A DNA stretch of 64,000 bases from Crocosphaera sp. UHCC 0190 (GCF_034932065.1 NZ_JAYGHP010000002.1:1-64000), one strand, 5' to 3'; counted from the stretch's first letter, positions 1 to 9,111 are shown. The notes: generated by a model from the sequence alone, not told the origin. Translations and numbers: made by a program.

Positions 1-115
1 TCTAGAAGTTTTCTTGTTTCTGTATTTAATTCTCTAATAAATCGCATAAACTTTCTGATTTTAAACTACAGTTTATAGTTTATATTATTTTGTTTGATCT
101 GTGTAATTAATTTTG

Positions 116-259
116 TGTGTCTACTTAGCTCCGATTAGTGAAAATCTAGCCCATGCTCAAACGATTTTTAATGTGGTTTTCTTTATTGTTTTATTTTCAG
201 TATCCATTCAAGGTTTTACCTTAGTCCCAACAGCCCGATGGTTAAAATTAGACCAATAA
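116..259 (+). pseudogene. C-terminal remnant of a CPA1/NhaP2-type cation/proton antiporter
   Basis: Seen: an open frame without a start codon reads a hydrophobic C-terminus containing AHAQTIFNVVFFIVLFSV and then QGFTLVPTARWLKLDQ before a TAA at 257-259. Known: CPA1 antiporters of the NhaP2/CvrA type have a last membrane segment of the form AQTIFNVVFFIVLTS followed by QGTT and a short WLxxD tail. The sequence upstream of about 115 is AT-rich and I cannot follow the protein further, so this looks like a decayed 3' end rather than a gene cut by the window edge, although the window starts only about 115 bases away. Confidence 0.6.
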
Positions 260-322
260 ACAATCCAATAATGTTTAATCAATAGGGAGGTATAATTATT
301 ACAATATTGGGAAGGAGAATGA

Positions 323-366
323 CAAAAAACCCAACATAATCAACCGATTAATGTTGGGTTTTTTAC
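323..366 (-). terminator. Rho-independent terminator after clpX (works on both strands)
   Basis: Inverted repeat with arms AACCCAACAT and ATGTTGGGTT around a 12-base loop, with T-runs on both strands. It lies about 20 bases beyond the clpX stop codon and would also stop readthrough from the left. Confidence 0.8.
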
Positions 367-382
367 TGACATTAAGTAACAA

Positions 383-1720
383 TTAAGCAGACTCAGGTGT
401 GGGAATAGAAGAAGGATGTACCAACAATTCAGAAGTTGATCGCTGTTCAACCATTTCCTTTGTAATCATGCACTTCTGCACATCTTTACGGGAGGGTAAC
501 TCATACATCACATCTAACATCAATTCTTCAACAATCCCCCGTAATGCTCTCGCTCCTGTTTTGCGTCGGTAAGCTTCTTGAGCGATCGCCCGTACCGCTT
601 CTTTATTAAACTCCAACTGCACATTATCCATATTCAGCAACTTCTGATATTGCTTCACCAAAGCGTTGCGGGGTTTGGTCAAAATTGCCATCAAGGTTTC
701 TTCATCAAGGGGATTGAGGGCGGCCATAACGGGAATTCTACCCACAAACTCAGGAATCATACCAAATTTCACCAGATCATCCGGTTCGACCCGTTGCAAC
801 AAATCTGCGGCTCGTTTTTCTTTAGACTGTCCTTCCCCTGGACGAATAAACCCCATGGATTTTTTACCGATTCGTTGTTCAATCACCTTTTCTAACCCAA
901 CAAAGGCACCACCACAAATAAAGAGAATATTACTGGTATCAATTTGAATACAATCTTGATAGGGATGTTTGCGGCCACCCTGGGGGGGAACATTGGCGAT
1001 CGTGCCTTCCAGCATCTTTAATAACGCTTGTTGTACCCCTTCCCCAGAGACATCACGGGTAATAGAAGGGTTTTCACTCTTGCGAGCAATCTTATCAATT
1101 TCATCGATGTAGATAATACCCCGTTGCGCTTCTTCCACATCTAAATCTGCCACTTGTAGCAGTCTCAGGAGGATGTTTTCCACATCTTCCCCCACATACC
1201 CCGCTTCTGTTAAGGTAGTGGCATCAGCCACAGCAAAGGGAACTTCTAAAATTTGGGCTAAGGTTTGAGCGAGGAGGGTTTTTCCCGATCCTGTGGGCCC
1301 CATTAACAGAATGTTAGATTTTTGCAGTTCTACGGCATCATCTGGGTTGCTGCTTTTTTTCCCTTGAATCACACTAAGACGCTTATAGTGATTATAAACC
1401 GCTACGGAGAGGACTTTTTTCGCCTCATCTTGCCCGATGACATACTCGTCTAAATAATCTTTGATTTCTCTGGGCTTGGGAATTTGATTAAAGGAAAGAC
1501 GTTCTTTGCTGGGACGACGTTTTGGCCGGCCTTCCTCCCCATGAGATGGAGCCGCTGACATGGGACTAGGGGCCTCCATCAGTTCCTCATCTAAAATCTC
1601 GTTACAAAGCTCAACACATTCATCGCAGATGTAGACTCCCGGGCCGGCGATAAGCTTTCGTACCTGCTCCTGGGATTTGCCGCAAAATGAACATTTTAGG
1701 TGGGAGTCGTATTTAGACAT
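383..1720 (-). CDS. clpX: ATP-dependent Clp protease ATP-binding subunit ClpX
   Basis: AAA+ unfoldase that recognises tagged proteins and threads them into ClpP in the cytosol. The 445-aa length is usual for the family. Visible features: N-terminal zinc-binding domain with C10, C13, C32 and C35; Walker A GPTGSGKT at 141-148; pore loop GYVG at 174-177; Walker [10 protein letters not shown] at about 202-210; and a KSMGF segment where the IGF loop that docks on ClpP is expected. It follows clpP by 11 bases on the same strand, in the order tig-clpP-clpX found in many bacteria, and ends at a strong terminator. The start is fixed by the zinc domain, which begins directly after MSKYDSHLK. Confidence 0.98.
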   Translation of the reverse strand: MSKYDSHLKCSFCGKSQEQVRKLIAGPGVYICDECVELCNEILDEELMEAPSPMSAAPSHGEEGRPKRRPSKERLSFNQIPKPREIKDYLDEYVIGQDEAKKVLSVAVYNHYKRLSVIQGKKSSNPDDAVELQKSNILLMGPTGSGKTLLAQTLAQILEVPFAVADATTLTEAGYVGEDVENILLRLLQVADLDVEEAQRGIIYIDEIDKIARKSENPSITRDVSGEGVQQALLKMLEGTIANVPPQGGRKHPYQDCIQIDTSNILFICGGAFVGLEKVIEQRIGKKSMGFIRPGEGQSKEKRAADLLQRVEPDDLVKFGMIPEFVGRIPVMAALNPLDEETLMAILTKPRNALVKQYQKLLNMDNVQLEFNKEAVRAIAQEAYRRKTGARALRGIVEELMLDVMYELPSRKDVQKCMITKEMVEQRSTSELLVHPSSIPTPESA

Positions 1721-1731
1721 AAGCTATTGGG

Positions 1732-2430
1732 TTAGTTAAGTGAGGTTACGGGGACGGTGGGATCAGACAAATCTTGCCGAGAAATCACTTTGTCGATTAG
1801 ACCGTAGTCTTTGGCCTCTTGTGCTGACATGAAAAAGTCTCGCTCGGTATCAGCGGCGATGGTATCGTAGGGTTGCTTGGTATGTTGGGACAACATTTCA
1901 TTCAGTCGCCGCTTGATATAGAGAATCTCTTTAGCTTGAATGGCGATTTCTACGGCCTGCCCCTGTGCGCCTCCTAGGGGTTGGTGAATCATGATGCGAG
2001 AACTGGGTAAAGCCATGCGCTTTCCTTGAGTTCCCCCAGATAATAAAAAGGCTCCCATACTGGCCGCCAGTCCAAAGCAGATGGTGACGACATCAGGGCG
2101 AATTTGCTGCATCGTATCGTAAATCGCTAATCCAGCGTAGACGGAACCCCCTGGAGAGTTAATGTAGAGTTGAATATCTTTTTCGGGGTCTTCAGCGTCT
2201 AAAAATAGGAGTTGAGCAACAATTGAGTCCGCCACTTGATCATCAACGGGGGTTCCCAGGAACACAATTCGCTCTCTTAGTAGTCTTGAATAAATATCAA
2301 AGGCTCTTTCTCCGACTCCAGATTGCTCGACGACCATCGGTACCACATTTTGGGTCGTGGCGTTAATGTCTGATGGGCGTTGGCTGGACATTGAATAATC
2401 TAGGGATCTCGATTGAATCATAGCCTTCAA
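1732..2430 (-). CDS. clpP: ATP-dependent Clp protease proteolytic subunit ClpP
   Basis: Serine peptidase that forms the barrel docked by ClpX. The catalytic Ser is S124 in AASMGAF, the His is H149 in MIHQP and the probable Asp is D198 in ERDFF. The core from about residue 38 is standard. The N-terminal 30 or so residues, rich in Ser, Thr and Asn, are longer than in E. coli ClpP and are probably a propeptide or an overlong start; M4 and M14 are alternative starts. Cyanobacteria have several clpP paralogues; the one next to clpX is usually called clpP2, but I cannot confirm the number from this window alone. Confidence 0.97.
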   Translation of the reverse strand: MKAMIQSRSLDYSMSSQRPSDINATTQNVVPMVVEQSGVGERAFDIYSRLLRERIVFLGTPVDDQVADSIVAQLLFLDAEDPEKDIQLYINSPGGSVYAGLAIYDTMQQIRPDVVTICFGLAASMGAFLLSGGTQGKRMALPSSRIMIHQPLGGAQGQAVEIAIQAKEILYIKRRLNEMLSQHTKQPYDTIAADTERDFFMSAQEAKDYGLIDKVISRQDLSDPTVPVTSLN

Positions 2431-2582
2431 CAGTAATAGGAATCAAATATTTAGATAATTGGCTAGGCGTTTTTGCTTAAACGTCTTTAAACTGGCGTGC
2501 CTAATTTTTTTTAGATAGGAAGATGTCCCAGGGTGACTTAAATGATAAATCTATTCTGGATCTCGTTCATCCTAGCACAAAT

Positions 2583-2606
2583 AGACGGCTCATGGGTCAG
2601 CCGTCT
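2583..2606 (-). terminator. Hairpin after tig, probable terminator
   Basis: Perfect 8-bp stem AGACGGCT / AGCCGTCT with an 8-base loop, 30 bases past the tig stop codon. The T-run is short (ATTTGT), so termination may be partial and leave some coupling to clpP. Confidence 0.5.
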
Positions 2607-2635
2607 GGGCTAAATTCGACTTAAATAATGAAGTT

Positions 2636-4036
2636 TTAGTCGTCTGTGTTTTCAGATACCTCAGCTTCGATGGTAGTTTCTGTTTCACCCTCTTCTGAGT
2701 CTTCTGTTTCTGCTTTTAAGGTACCTTGAGGAACTAATTCTACGGTGGCTTGTTCTTGTAACCAATCTAGGGTTTTCTCGGTAAGCAATTCTTCTGCCAC
2801 AAATTCCTTTAACTTGTCGGGATCAACGTCCTGTCCTGATAATTGCTCTTGTACTTTGTTAATTCTTTCTTCAAGAGCAGCATCATCTACGATTATGGAT
2901 TCAACTTTAGCCAGTTCTTGGAGAATTAAGGTTTGTTTCAACCTTTGTACTGCTTCAGGACGAGCATTTTCCCGTAATTTGGGCAGGTTTTCCTGGGTAA
3001 ATAGTTGGCGAAGATCGAGGCCCATTTGTTCCATTTGCATGGCCGTTTGTGTAAGGACTCTGGTGACTTCTTCTTGAACCAGGGTATCAGGAAGATCAGC
3101 AGTACAAATGTTGCTGAATTCTGTGATCAGACCATCGTGAATGCTTCTTTTGGTCGATTCTTCTGCAGTTTCGGTAAATTCTTTTTCTTTGGCTTCCCGT
3201 AGCTCAGCCATAGTTTCATATTCACTGATTTCTTCGGCTAAGTCATCATCCAGTTCGGGGAGTTCTTTCGCTTTGAGTTCTTTGACGGTAATGGTGAAAA
3301 TAACGGGTTTTCCGGCTAAATCTTCCCTTGGATAGTCTTCTGGGAAGGTTAGGGTGATCTCTTTGGTTTCTTCGGGTTTCATTCCCACCATTCCTTCTAC
3401 CATTCCGGCAATGAAGCGTCCTTCTTCGAGATCGACTTGAAAATCTTTCCCTTCAACCCCTGTAATGGGTTCACCTTCTTCTCCCTCTGCGGGAACCGTG
3501 CTGCCTTGATAATCAATGATAGCCACATCCCCCATCTGAGCAGGACGATCTTCCACAGGAATAAGGGTTGCTTGTTTTTCTTGCTGTTCTTTTAACCAGT
3601 CTTCTAGCTGTTGCGGATCATAGACGGTTTCTTCTGCTTTGACAGTAAGACTTTTATAGTCTCCAAGTTCAATGGAGGGGGGAACATCCACCGTAGCAGA
3701 AAAGGTGAGGGGTTCTCCTGGGCTGAATTTTCCGACTAATTCTTCAAAATTCGAGCGTAAAATATAATTGCCGATGAATTTGATAGATTCTTGCTCAATG
3801 GCTTCTTTTACGCTACTTTGTAACAGTTCTTCTAGGGTAGCAGCTTTAACGTAACGGGTTCCTAAGCGTTGCAGTAAAATGGGGCGGGGGACTTTTCCTT
3901 TGCGAAACCCAGGAATATTGGCGGTACGGGCCAAGTTATTGACCATTTTTTCATAGGCTTTTTTGCCGATTTCTGCTGGAATTTCGATTTCTAAGCCAAT
4001 TTGACTATCGGGGAGTTTTTCCTGGGTTACTTTCAT
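2636..4036 (-). CDS. tig: Trigger factor
   Basis: Ribosome-associated chaperone and peptidyl-prolyl isomerase that meets nascent chains at the exit tunnel. The 466-aa protein has the N-terminal ribosome-binding signature GFRKGKVPRPIL at about 43-54, a central FKBP-like domain at about 165-250 (GDVAIIDYQG onward) and a helical C-terminal arm. The acidic tail rich in Glu and Thr is typical of cyanobacterial versions. It heads the tig-clpP-clpX group, but about 200 bases and a hairpin separate it from clpP, so clpP probably also has its own promoter. The start ATG gives the expected MKVTQEKLP beginning. Confidence 0.97.
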   Translation of the reverse strand: MKVTQEKLPDSQIGLEIEIPAEIGKKAYEKMVNNLARTANIPGFRKGKVPRPILLQRLGTRYVKAATLEELLQSSVKEAIEQESIKFIGNYILRSNFEELVGKFSPGEPLTFSATVDVPPSIELGDYKSLTVKAEETVYDPQQLEDWLKEQQEKQATLIPVEDRPAQMGDVAIIDYQGSTVPAEGEEGEPITGVEGKDFQVDLEEGRFIAGMVEGMVGMKPEETKEITLTFPEDYPREDLAGKPVIFTITVKELKAKELPELDDDLAEEISEYETMAELREAKEKEFTETAEESTKRSIHDGLITEFSNICTADLPDTLVQEEVTRVLTQTAMQMEQMGLDLRQLFTQENLPKLRENARPEAVQRLKQTLILQELAKVESIIVDDAALEERINKVQEQLSGQDVDPDKLKEFVAEELLTEKTLDWLQEQATVELVPQGTLKAETEDSEEGETETTIEAEVSENTDD

Positions 4037-4297
4037 AGGTGTTAGGATTTCGGACAGTTTATGATCTTACCATTGATGTCAGCAAAAGGCAATTATAACT
4101 TTTTTGAGCGTGTTTGGGGGTTGGTTTTAGCTGACTGGCAATATAAAGAACCGCTCTATTTTAGCTTGGGTGTTTATTGTGTTGATGATATTTAAACATT
4201 TTAATATGATTTGATGCCAACTACTAAAAATTTAGAGAGATGAGTAATTTTTTTGAGAGTTTGGGTATCCTGTTTATAGAGATAGATAATCAGAAAT

Positions 4298-5521
4298 ATG
4301 AAGCAATACAAAGTCTTGACATTGGGAGCGTCTGGTGGTGGTAAAACGGTCTTTCTTGCGAGTCTATTTAAACAACTTTCAACCCAAGGAGAACATGGAT
4401 TTTTCTTAGATGTTGAAAATCATTACGAACGTAAATTACTCAATCAATATTATACAGAAATTGTCACCGGAGATGCTTGGCCAAAACCAACGAAAGGAAC
4501 GGTAAAAGAAGGGACATTTACTTGTTCTGTAAAAACCCCTGATTTATCGATTCATCCTGCTTGTAAATTTGTTTATAAGGACTATCCTGGGGGGTTATTA
4601 TCAGAAATAGCAGAGGACGAATTTTCTGATTACAATATTAATTTTAATCAAGAAGTTAAAAGTGCTGATGCAGTTTTAGCTATTTTAGATGGTCAAAAAG
4701 TCCTTCAGTTTTTACAAGGAAAGCATGATAAATTCCTTGACATCTGGTTGCATACAGAATTAGCAAACCTGATGCACTTAATTCAAGAATGTCCTAAAAT
4801 ACCTGTTCATTTTATTATTAGTAAATGGGATTTGATTGACAATCATGGGAGTTTTGATTTATCTGATATTAGACATCGTTTAAATAAAATTGAAGAGTTT
4901 AAAAATGTTGTTAAATATCGAAATGTAGCTGATTGTCCTATTAGACTAATTCCTGTGAGTTCAGTGGGGTTTGATTTTGCAACTTTTCAAGAAGGATCAA
5001 TGAGGAAAAAATCGGAGGTAATGCCTAAACCTTTTCAAACAGAAATTCCCTTAGCTTGTGTGTTGATAGATGGACTACAAGTAGAACTTAAAAAAGCCAT
5101 CAAAGAACAAGAGGAATTAGCAAAAAAGAATACAGAAGTCTTACCAGATTTCTGTATTTTGGGTCAGGTCAATAATTTCATCTCAGGAATTTTTTTGAGT
5201 TTGATTTCTCCTAATCTTAAAAAGATGCTGCCCAACAAATATCAGTTTGATAATGAAACTTTTGAACAGCTAATCAAAGTCATTGATAAGCAAATAGTTA
5301 GATTAGAAAAGCAAGCAGTAATGACTAAACAAGAAATTGAAAAAATCGAAAGAAAAGCAAAAGAAGAAAGTGAGAAATTACGACGTAAACAAGAACAAGC
5401 TTTGAATAAAATTAATAGTGAAACAACAGCTTTAGGTTATGTTGTCAAACAATTTAGTACAATTGCAAGCAAACTAGATAAAGATTTTCCCTCATCAAAT
5501 TTAGGCGGTACAGGAATATGA
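4298..5521 (+). CDS. TRAFAC-type GTPase domain protein with C-terminal coiled coil
   Basis: All GTPase motifs can be read: G1 GASGGGKT at 10-17, G3 DYPGG at 95-99, G4 SKWD at 175-178 (normally NKxD) and G5 PVSSVGF at 219-225. Residues 318-370 are a charged Glu/Lys coiled coil ending in an S/T-rich tail. There is no signal peptide or membrane segment, so it should be cytosolic. The gene overlaps the next one by 4 bases (ATGA), so they are co-translated. Known: stand-alone GTPases of this kind occur in predicted NTP-dependent conflict systems, often beside WD40 proteins. Inference: switch component of such a system. The exact family is not resolved. Confidence 0.75.
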   Translation: MKQYKVLTLGASGGGKTVFLASLFKQLSTQGEHGFFLDVENHYERKLLNQYYTEIVTGDAWPKPTKGTVKEGTFTCSVKTPDLSIHPACKFVYKDYPGGLLSEIAEDEFSDYNINFNQEVKSADAVLAILDGQKVLQFLQGKHDKFLDIWLHTELANLMHLIQECPKIPVHFIISKWDLIDNHGSFDLSDIRHRLNKIEEFKNVVKYRNVADCPIRLIPVSSVGFDFATFQEGSMRKKSEVMPKPFQTEIPLACVLIDGLQVELKKAIKEQEELAKKNTEVLPDFCILGQVNNFISGIFLSLISPNLKKMLPNKYQFDNETFEQLIKVIDKQIVRLEKQAVMTKQEIEKIERKAKEESEKLRRKQEQALNKINSETTALGYVVKQFSTIASKLDKDFPSSNLGGTGI

Positions 5522-6096
5522 ATCAATCAGCATGGCCTTTTTTAGTTAGTCGTAATCTTTACTTAGATTATCGAACCATTGTTGCACCTGATTTTATGAG
5601 TCAAACAAAAATATCTAATCTACTTGCGAGAGCAACAGATGGAGATTTAACACCACAAAATACAGCTATTTTACGGAAAATCATCGGCTCACACTTTGGA
5701 GATTTTATTGTAATTTTTCGGATCGTAAAAGCAACAAAATCTGACATAAAACAAGGAGATATAGAAGAAATTCTTAAAGATCCGTTTGGACGAGAGATTT
5801 ATTTAATTGAAGGGTTAGTTATCAAAGATAACTTAAATAATGATCAATTTAATCTTGATATTTTTGATAAATCCAATCAAATACTAAAAGAAGGTTATTG
5901 TCAATTTTGGCAACAAATAGAACCCTGTCCCGCGATTCCTTCCCAACCCTTTAAAATTCAAAAAGTTGATGTAAATAAGCCAATATTTACTTTACAAAAT
6001 ACTGACCCATTTATCATTAAAAATAAGCCCCAACATGAGTACAGTTTTTTGCAAAAATATGAACTCAATAACCCGAAAAAAATCATAACATCATAA
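5518..6096 (+). CDS. Hypothetical protein in the GTPase/WD40 operon, possibly the N-terminal half of a split gene
   Basis: 192 aa, not recognised. It opens with SAWPFLVSRNLYLDYRTIV and DFMSQTKISNLLARATDG, a compact alpha/beta-looking region with no obvious catalytic motif, then a Lys/Asn/Gln-rich tail. Its stop lies where another reading frame, which leads into the WD40 repeats, becomes open (from 6089). The simplest reading is that one base was gained or lost near 6089-6096 and that this protein once continued into the WD40 propeller. It overlaps the GTPase gene by 4 bases. Confidence 0.6.
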   Translation: MNQSAWPFLVSRNLYLDYRTIVAPDFMSQTKISNLLARATDGDLTPQNTAILRKIIGSHFGDFIVIFRIVKATKSDIKQGDIEEILKDPFGREIYLIEGLVIKDNLNNDQFNLDIFDKSNQILKEGYCQFWQQIEPCPAIPSQPFKIQKVDVNKPIFTLQNTDPFIIKNKPQHEYSFLQKYELNNPKKIITS

Positions 6097-6142
6097 TAAT
6101 TGGATAGCAATCGGTTGTTATTTAGAGGCAAAAAATTATGTT

Positions 6143-6820
6143 TTGCTTAAAAATTTAACCAATAAGGAAGAAAAAAAACTCGATGAACAAAATTGGAAAG
6201 ATTTGTTAACACAAGACATCACAGAAGATTTGAAGGACAGAATAATTCTCTCATTAGGGTTTAGTCCTGATAGTAAATTTTTAGCTGCTGGAACTAAAAA
6301 TGGGAGGATTTTACGTTGGTCTATGAATGGTTATAAAAGAAAAGTTATTGCTGACAATTTAGAAGGTGCAGTGACAACTCTTGTCTTTAATAATGATGAT
6401 AATACCTTAATTAGTGGTGATAGTAAGGGGAATATTCGTAAATGGCAAGATGAATTAACATTTGTTGCTCCATTTGTAGCAAATCTTTCTCAAATTAATT
6501 CAATTGCTATCAGTTCAGATAATAAATATCTCGCTGCTGGATGTGAAGATAGCTTGAGAATTTGGGATTTTGAAAACGGAGGAATTCTGATTAATTCAGA
6601 TAAATATAAACAAGTTAATACAGTCGCGTTTAGTCTTGATAATCATTTGATTGCATTGGGGACAGCTAAGGGTCAAGTTATTATCTGGGATGTCAAACAA
6701 CAAAGGGAAATCTTAAAATATGACCACAACAAAGCAGTTAATTCAGTAATATTCCATCCTCAAAATAAAATATTCGCAAGTGGGAGTGAAGATGGAATAA
6801 TTCAAATTTGGGATTATTGA
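6143..6820 (+). CDS. WD40 repeat protein, 5' end probably lost to a frameshift
   Basis: Five WD40 blades can be followed, each closing with a variant of the W/D signature: ILRWSMNG, IRKWQDEL, LRIWDFENG, VIIWDVKQQ and IQIWDY, the last being the C-terminus. Complete propellers usually have seven blades. The only in-frame start at this end is TTG at 6143; the nearby ATG (6138) is in a frame that stops at once. The WD40 frame stays open back to 6089 and reads propeller-like sequence (NWIAIGCYLEAKNYVLLK), so the true N-terminus probably lay in the preceding gene. Role: likely the scaffold or sensor of the GTPase operon, if it is still made. Confidence 0.65.
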   Translation: MLKNLTNKEEKKLDEQNWKDLLTQDITEDLKDRIILSLGFSPDSKFLAAGTKNGRILRWSMNGYKRKVIADNLEGAVTTLVFNNDDNTLISGDSKGNIRKWQDELTFVAPFVANLSQINSIAISSDNKYLAAGCEDSLRIWDFENGGILINSDKYKQVNTVAFSLDNHLIALGTAKGQVIIWDVKQQREILKYDHNKAVNSVIFHPQNKIFASGSEDGIIQIWDY

Positions 6821-6848
6821 AAAGACGTTCAAAACCCTGTTAAACTTT

Positions 6849-6876
6849 GTAGAGGCGTTGCATAAAACGTCTCTAC
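6849..6876. repeat. 28-bp palindromic repeat, family A (intergenic copy)
   Basis: Begins GTAGAGGCGTT and ends AACGTCTCTAC; near-palindromic. A perfect copy of the same element lies inside leuS at 12369-12396. Confidence 0.75.
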
Positions 6877-6886
6877 ATTATAAGAT

Positions 6887-7915
6887 ATGAATAACATGAA
6901 AACTCGCTTAGCTATTTTAGGGGTAGGACGTTGGGGTACTCATTTAGTGCGGAATTTTTTAGTACATCCTGATGCTGAAATTGTGGCGATCGCTGACTCC
7001 CTTCCCGCTAATTTAACGGCCATTAAAACTAAATTTTCTCTTGATGAACAGTCAATTTTATTAACCTCAGATTGGCAAACCATCAAAAAACAAGTTAACC
7101 TAGATGCTATTGTGGTCGTCACCCCTGCTTCTACCCATTATCCGCTAATTAAAGAAGCTTTGCAGTCAGGATATCATGTTTTAGCAGAAAAACCCCTTAC
7201 TCTTGACCCTGTGGAATGTTTAGAATTAACGCGTCTTGCACAACAGCAACAGCGACAGTTAATGATAGATCATACCTATTTATTCCATTCTGCGGTTAAT
7301 CAGGGACAATCTATCATTAAAGCAGGAAAATTAGGGGAACTGCGCTACGGTTATGCTAGTCGTACCCATTTGGGGCCAGTGCGTCAAGATGTGGATGCAC
7401 TTTGGGATTTAGCTATTCATGATATCGCTATTTTTAACCATTGGTTGGGTCAATATCCCGAAAAAGTACAAGCAGAAGGACAGGTTTGGTTACAAAAAAA
7501 TTTAGCAGATGTTGTTTGGGTGACGCTATTTTATCCTAATGGGTTTCAAGCAAAAATTCATCTCTGTTGGTGTAACCCTGATAAACAACGAAAACTCTGT
7601 ATTGTTGGCAGTCAAGGGACGTTAATTTTTGATGAGATGTCCACTGATGCACCCTTAACTTTACAAAAGGGTTATTTAGAAACTCAAGGGGATAAATTTT
7701 TACCCCAAGGACAAATAAAAGAAGTGATCAAACTTGAAAAATCAGAACCACTCAAAGAAGTTTGTAATCACTTCTTAAGGATTGTTAAAACGAATAATAC
7801 TTGTGAATTTTCTTCTGGTTTTGTCGCCACTAAATTAGTTCAGATTTTGACTTGTTTAAGTCTTTCTATGGAACGAAAAGGGGAAGTTATTGATATTCCT
7901 CCACAAGCTTTTTAA
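6887..7915 (+). CDS. Gfo/Idh/MocA family NAD(P)-dependent oxidoreductase
   Basis: 342 aa. The N-terminal Rossmann fold is clear (LAILGVGRWGTHLVRNF, with IVAIAD ending the second strand), and the family signature EKPLTLDPVEC lies at about residues 103-113, followed by the alpha/beta substrate domain. Members oxidise or epimerise sugars, inositols or related compounds, often in surface-polysaccharide or amino-sugar pathways. The substrate cannot be read from the sequence. M4 (6896) is an equally good start. The gene stands alone, with a palindromic repeat in the preceding gap. Confidence 0.85.
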   Translation: MNNMKTRLAILGVGRWGTHLVRNFLVHPDAEIVAIADSLPANLTAIKTKFSLDEQSILLTSDWQTIKKQVNLDAIVVVTPASTHYPLIKEALQSGYHVLAEKPLTLDPVECLELTRLAQQQQRQLMIDHTYLFHSAVNQGQSIIKAGKLGELRYGYASRTHLGPVRQDVDALWDLAIHDIAIFNHWLGQYPEKVQAEGQVWLQKNLADVVWVTLFYPNGFQAKIHLCWCNPDKQRKLCIVGSQGTLIFDEMSTDAPLTLQKGYLETQGDKFLPQGQIKEVIKLEKSEPLKEVCNHFLRIVKTNNTCEFSSGFVATKLVQILTCLSLSMERKGEVIDIPPQAF

Positions 7916-7923
7916 GCTCTATT

Positions 7924-8589
7924 TTATGAGGGTTTATTTTTGTTTGATTTGCGCTTAAAAAATGTCCCAAAAGCTACCGCAGTCCCTGATCCTAAAATAG
8001 TCAAAGGTTCAGGGACTACTTCTGGTTTAATAGGGGAAGTTGAAATAAGAAAAGCATTAGATTCAGTTTTACTTTCACTAAAACTTGGAAAACTTCCTGC
8101 CAAGAGAGTCCCTTTAAACTCAACTTGATCATCGTTACTATTTTTTAAGAGATTAACAATATTATTAAAATTACTAGAAGAACGCGGATTAGTTTCATCT
8201 GCGGTAAAGACATTTCCTTGGAGATCATTACGAATTGCTAGGTTGTTATAAAGAGATAGACCTCCAATATTAAAAATCACTCCAACCCTCTCTCCAATGC
8301 CATTTAAAATCAGTTCGTTTCTCTGATCTCCAATCGTAGTAAACCAAGTTGTTAATACCTTATCCTCTGAGTTAATTAGCTTAACTTGAGATTCTATCAA
8401 TATTTTAGTTGTTCCCGTATTAGTATCAGGATTAATGGAGATAGTGTCAAACTGAATTTGAATTTCTTTGATAGTTTCATCTTGAAGAATTGAACCTAAA
8501 TTGGCAGCGATCGCCTTTTGATTTAGGGTAGTTCCTAAGCAGAAATAAACCCCTGTTGTCAAGGTCACTAAGTTAGATAAACTGTTCAT
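7924..8589 (-). CDS. PEP-CTERM sorted exported protein
   Basis: 221 aa. A hydrophobic N-terminus (LSNLVTLTTGVYFCLGTTLNQKAIAA) looks like a signal peptide. The C-terminus has VPEPLTILGSG, a short hydrophobic stretch and the basic end FFKRKSNKNK: the PEP-CTERM signal handled by exosortase. The middle (residues 30-185) is Asn/Thr-rich with beta-strand character, as in other cyanobacterial PEP-CTERM proteins. It is convergent with the oxidoreductase gene and has no operon partner. Function unknown; probably at the cell surface or in extracellular matrix. Confidence 0.75.
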   Translation of the reverse strand: MNSLSNLVTLTTGVYFCLGTTLNQKAIAANLGSILQDETIKEIQIQFDTISINPDTNTGTTKILIESQVKLINSEDKVLTTWFTTIGDQRNELILNGIGERVGVIFNIGGLSLYNNLAIRNDLQGNVFTADETNPRSSSNFNNIVNLLKNSNDDQVEFKGTLLAGSFPSFSESKTESNAFLISTSPIKPEVVPEPLTILGSGTAVAFGTFFKRKSNKNKPS

Positions 8590-8685
8590 ATTTTAACCCT
8601 AAGAATTGTTAAAAATTTTATTGTTTATTTTATATATTGATTAAAACCGATTAAGCGAATTTTGTCATTAGTTCATGTAAACTAA

Positions 8686-8871
8686 ATGACAAGTTTTATC
8701 TAATGTGGGGGTCGTCCCTATATTCGAGGGATGAGAATTAGAGTATCAGATGTGTTAGATTTATATGCGTCTGGGTTATCTTCTGGGGAAATATTAGCAG
8801 AAATGCCTGATCTTGAAAAGGAAGATTTACAAGCGGTTTTTGTTTATGCTTCTCGCAAACTTAATCATTGA
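8686..8871 (+). pseudogene. DUF433 antitoxin remnant with in-frame stop and internal deletion
   Basis: From ATG 8686 the frame reads five residues (MTSFI), a TAA at 8701, then CGGRPYIRGMRIRVSDVLDL and on to SRKLNH. Known: DUF433 proteins carry GGxPxIRGxRIxVxDVL after about 15 N-terminal residues, so the family signature lies behind the stop and part of the N-terminus is missing. A 46-aa product could still start at ATG 8731, but it would lack the conserved GGRPYIRG segment. It lies just upstream of a damaged hicBA pair. Confidence 0.6.
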
Positions 8872-8913
8872 TCAATTATAATAAAACTATCTTAGTATTA
8901 TCCAAGCGCAAAA

Positions 8914-9111
8914 ATGAAACTCAATGTAATTTTAGAACCTAGCGATGAAGGGGGTTATACTGTTTATGTTCCATCCCTTCCTGGTTGTATTAGTGAAGGA
9001 GATAATCTCGAAGAAGCTTTAAACAATATTAAAGAAGCAATTGAACTTTATTTAGAATTAGATGATCTTTCTTTACCAGAAGGAACAATTATTCAGGAAT
9101 TAGTTTTATGA
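8914..9111 (+). CDS. hicB: HicB-type antitoxin (short form)
   Basis: 65 aa with the HicB partial RNase H-like fold: MKLNVILEPSDEGGYTVYVP, then SLPGCISEGDNLEEALNNIK and a helix ending in LYLELDD. There is no separate DNA-binding domain, as in the short HicB form. The stop codon overlaps the start of the broken hicA gene (ATGA, 9108-9111), so the pair was translationally coupled. The frame is intact, in contrast to its toxin. Confidence 0.85.
   Translation: MKLNVILEPSDEGGYTVYVPSLPGCISEGDNLEEALNNIKEAIELYLELDDLSLPEGTIIQELVL

Noticed and set aside
2745..3335. Plus-strand Ser-rich open frames opposite tig
   Set aside because: They mirror the Glu/Lys-rich codons of trigger factor; a common artefact.
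6072..6096. Programmed frameshift at the A-run before the WD40 gene
   Set aside because: Slipping at the A-run leads into a TAA at 6086-6088 in the WD40 frame, so the shift would have to occur after 6088, where there is no slippery sequence. A mutation is more likely.
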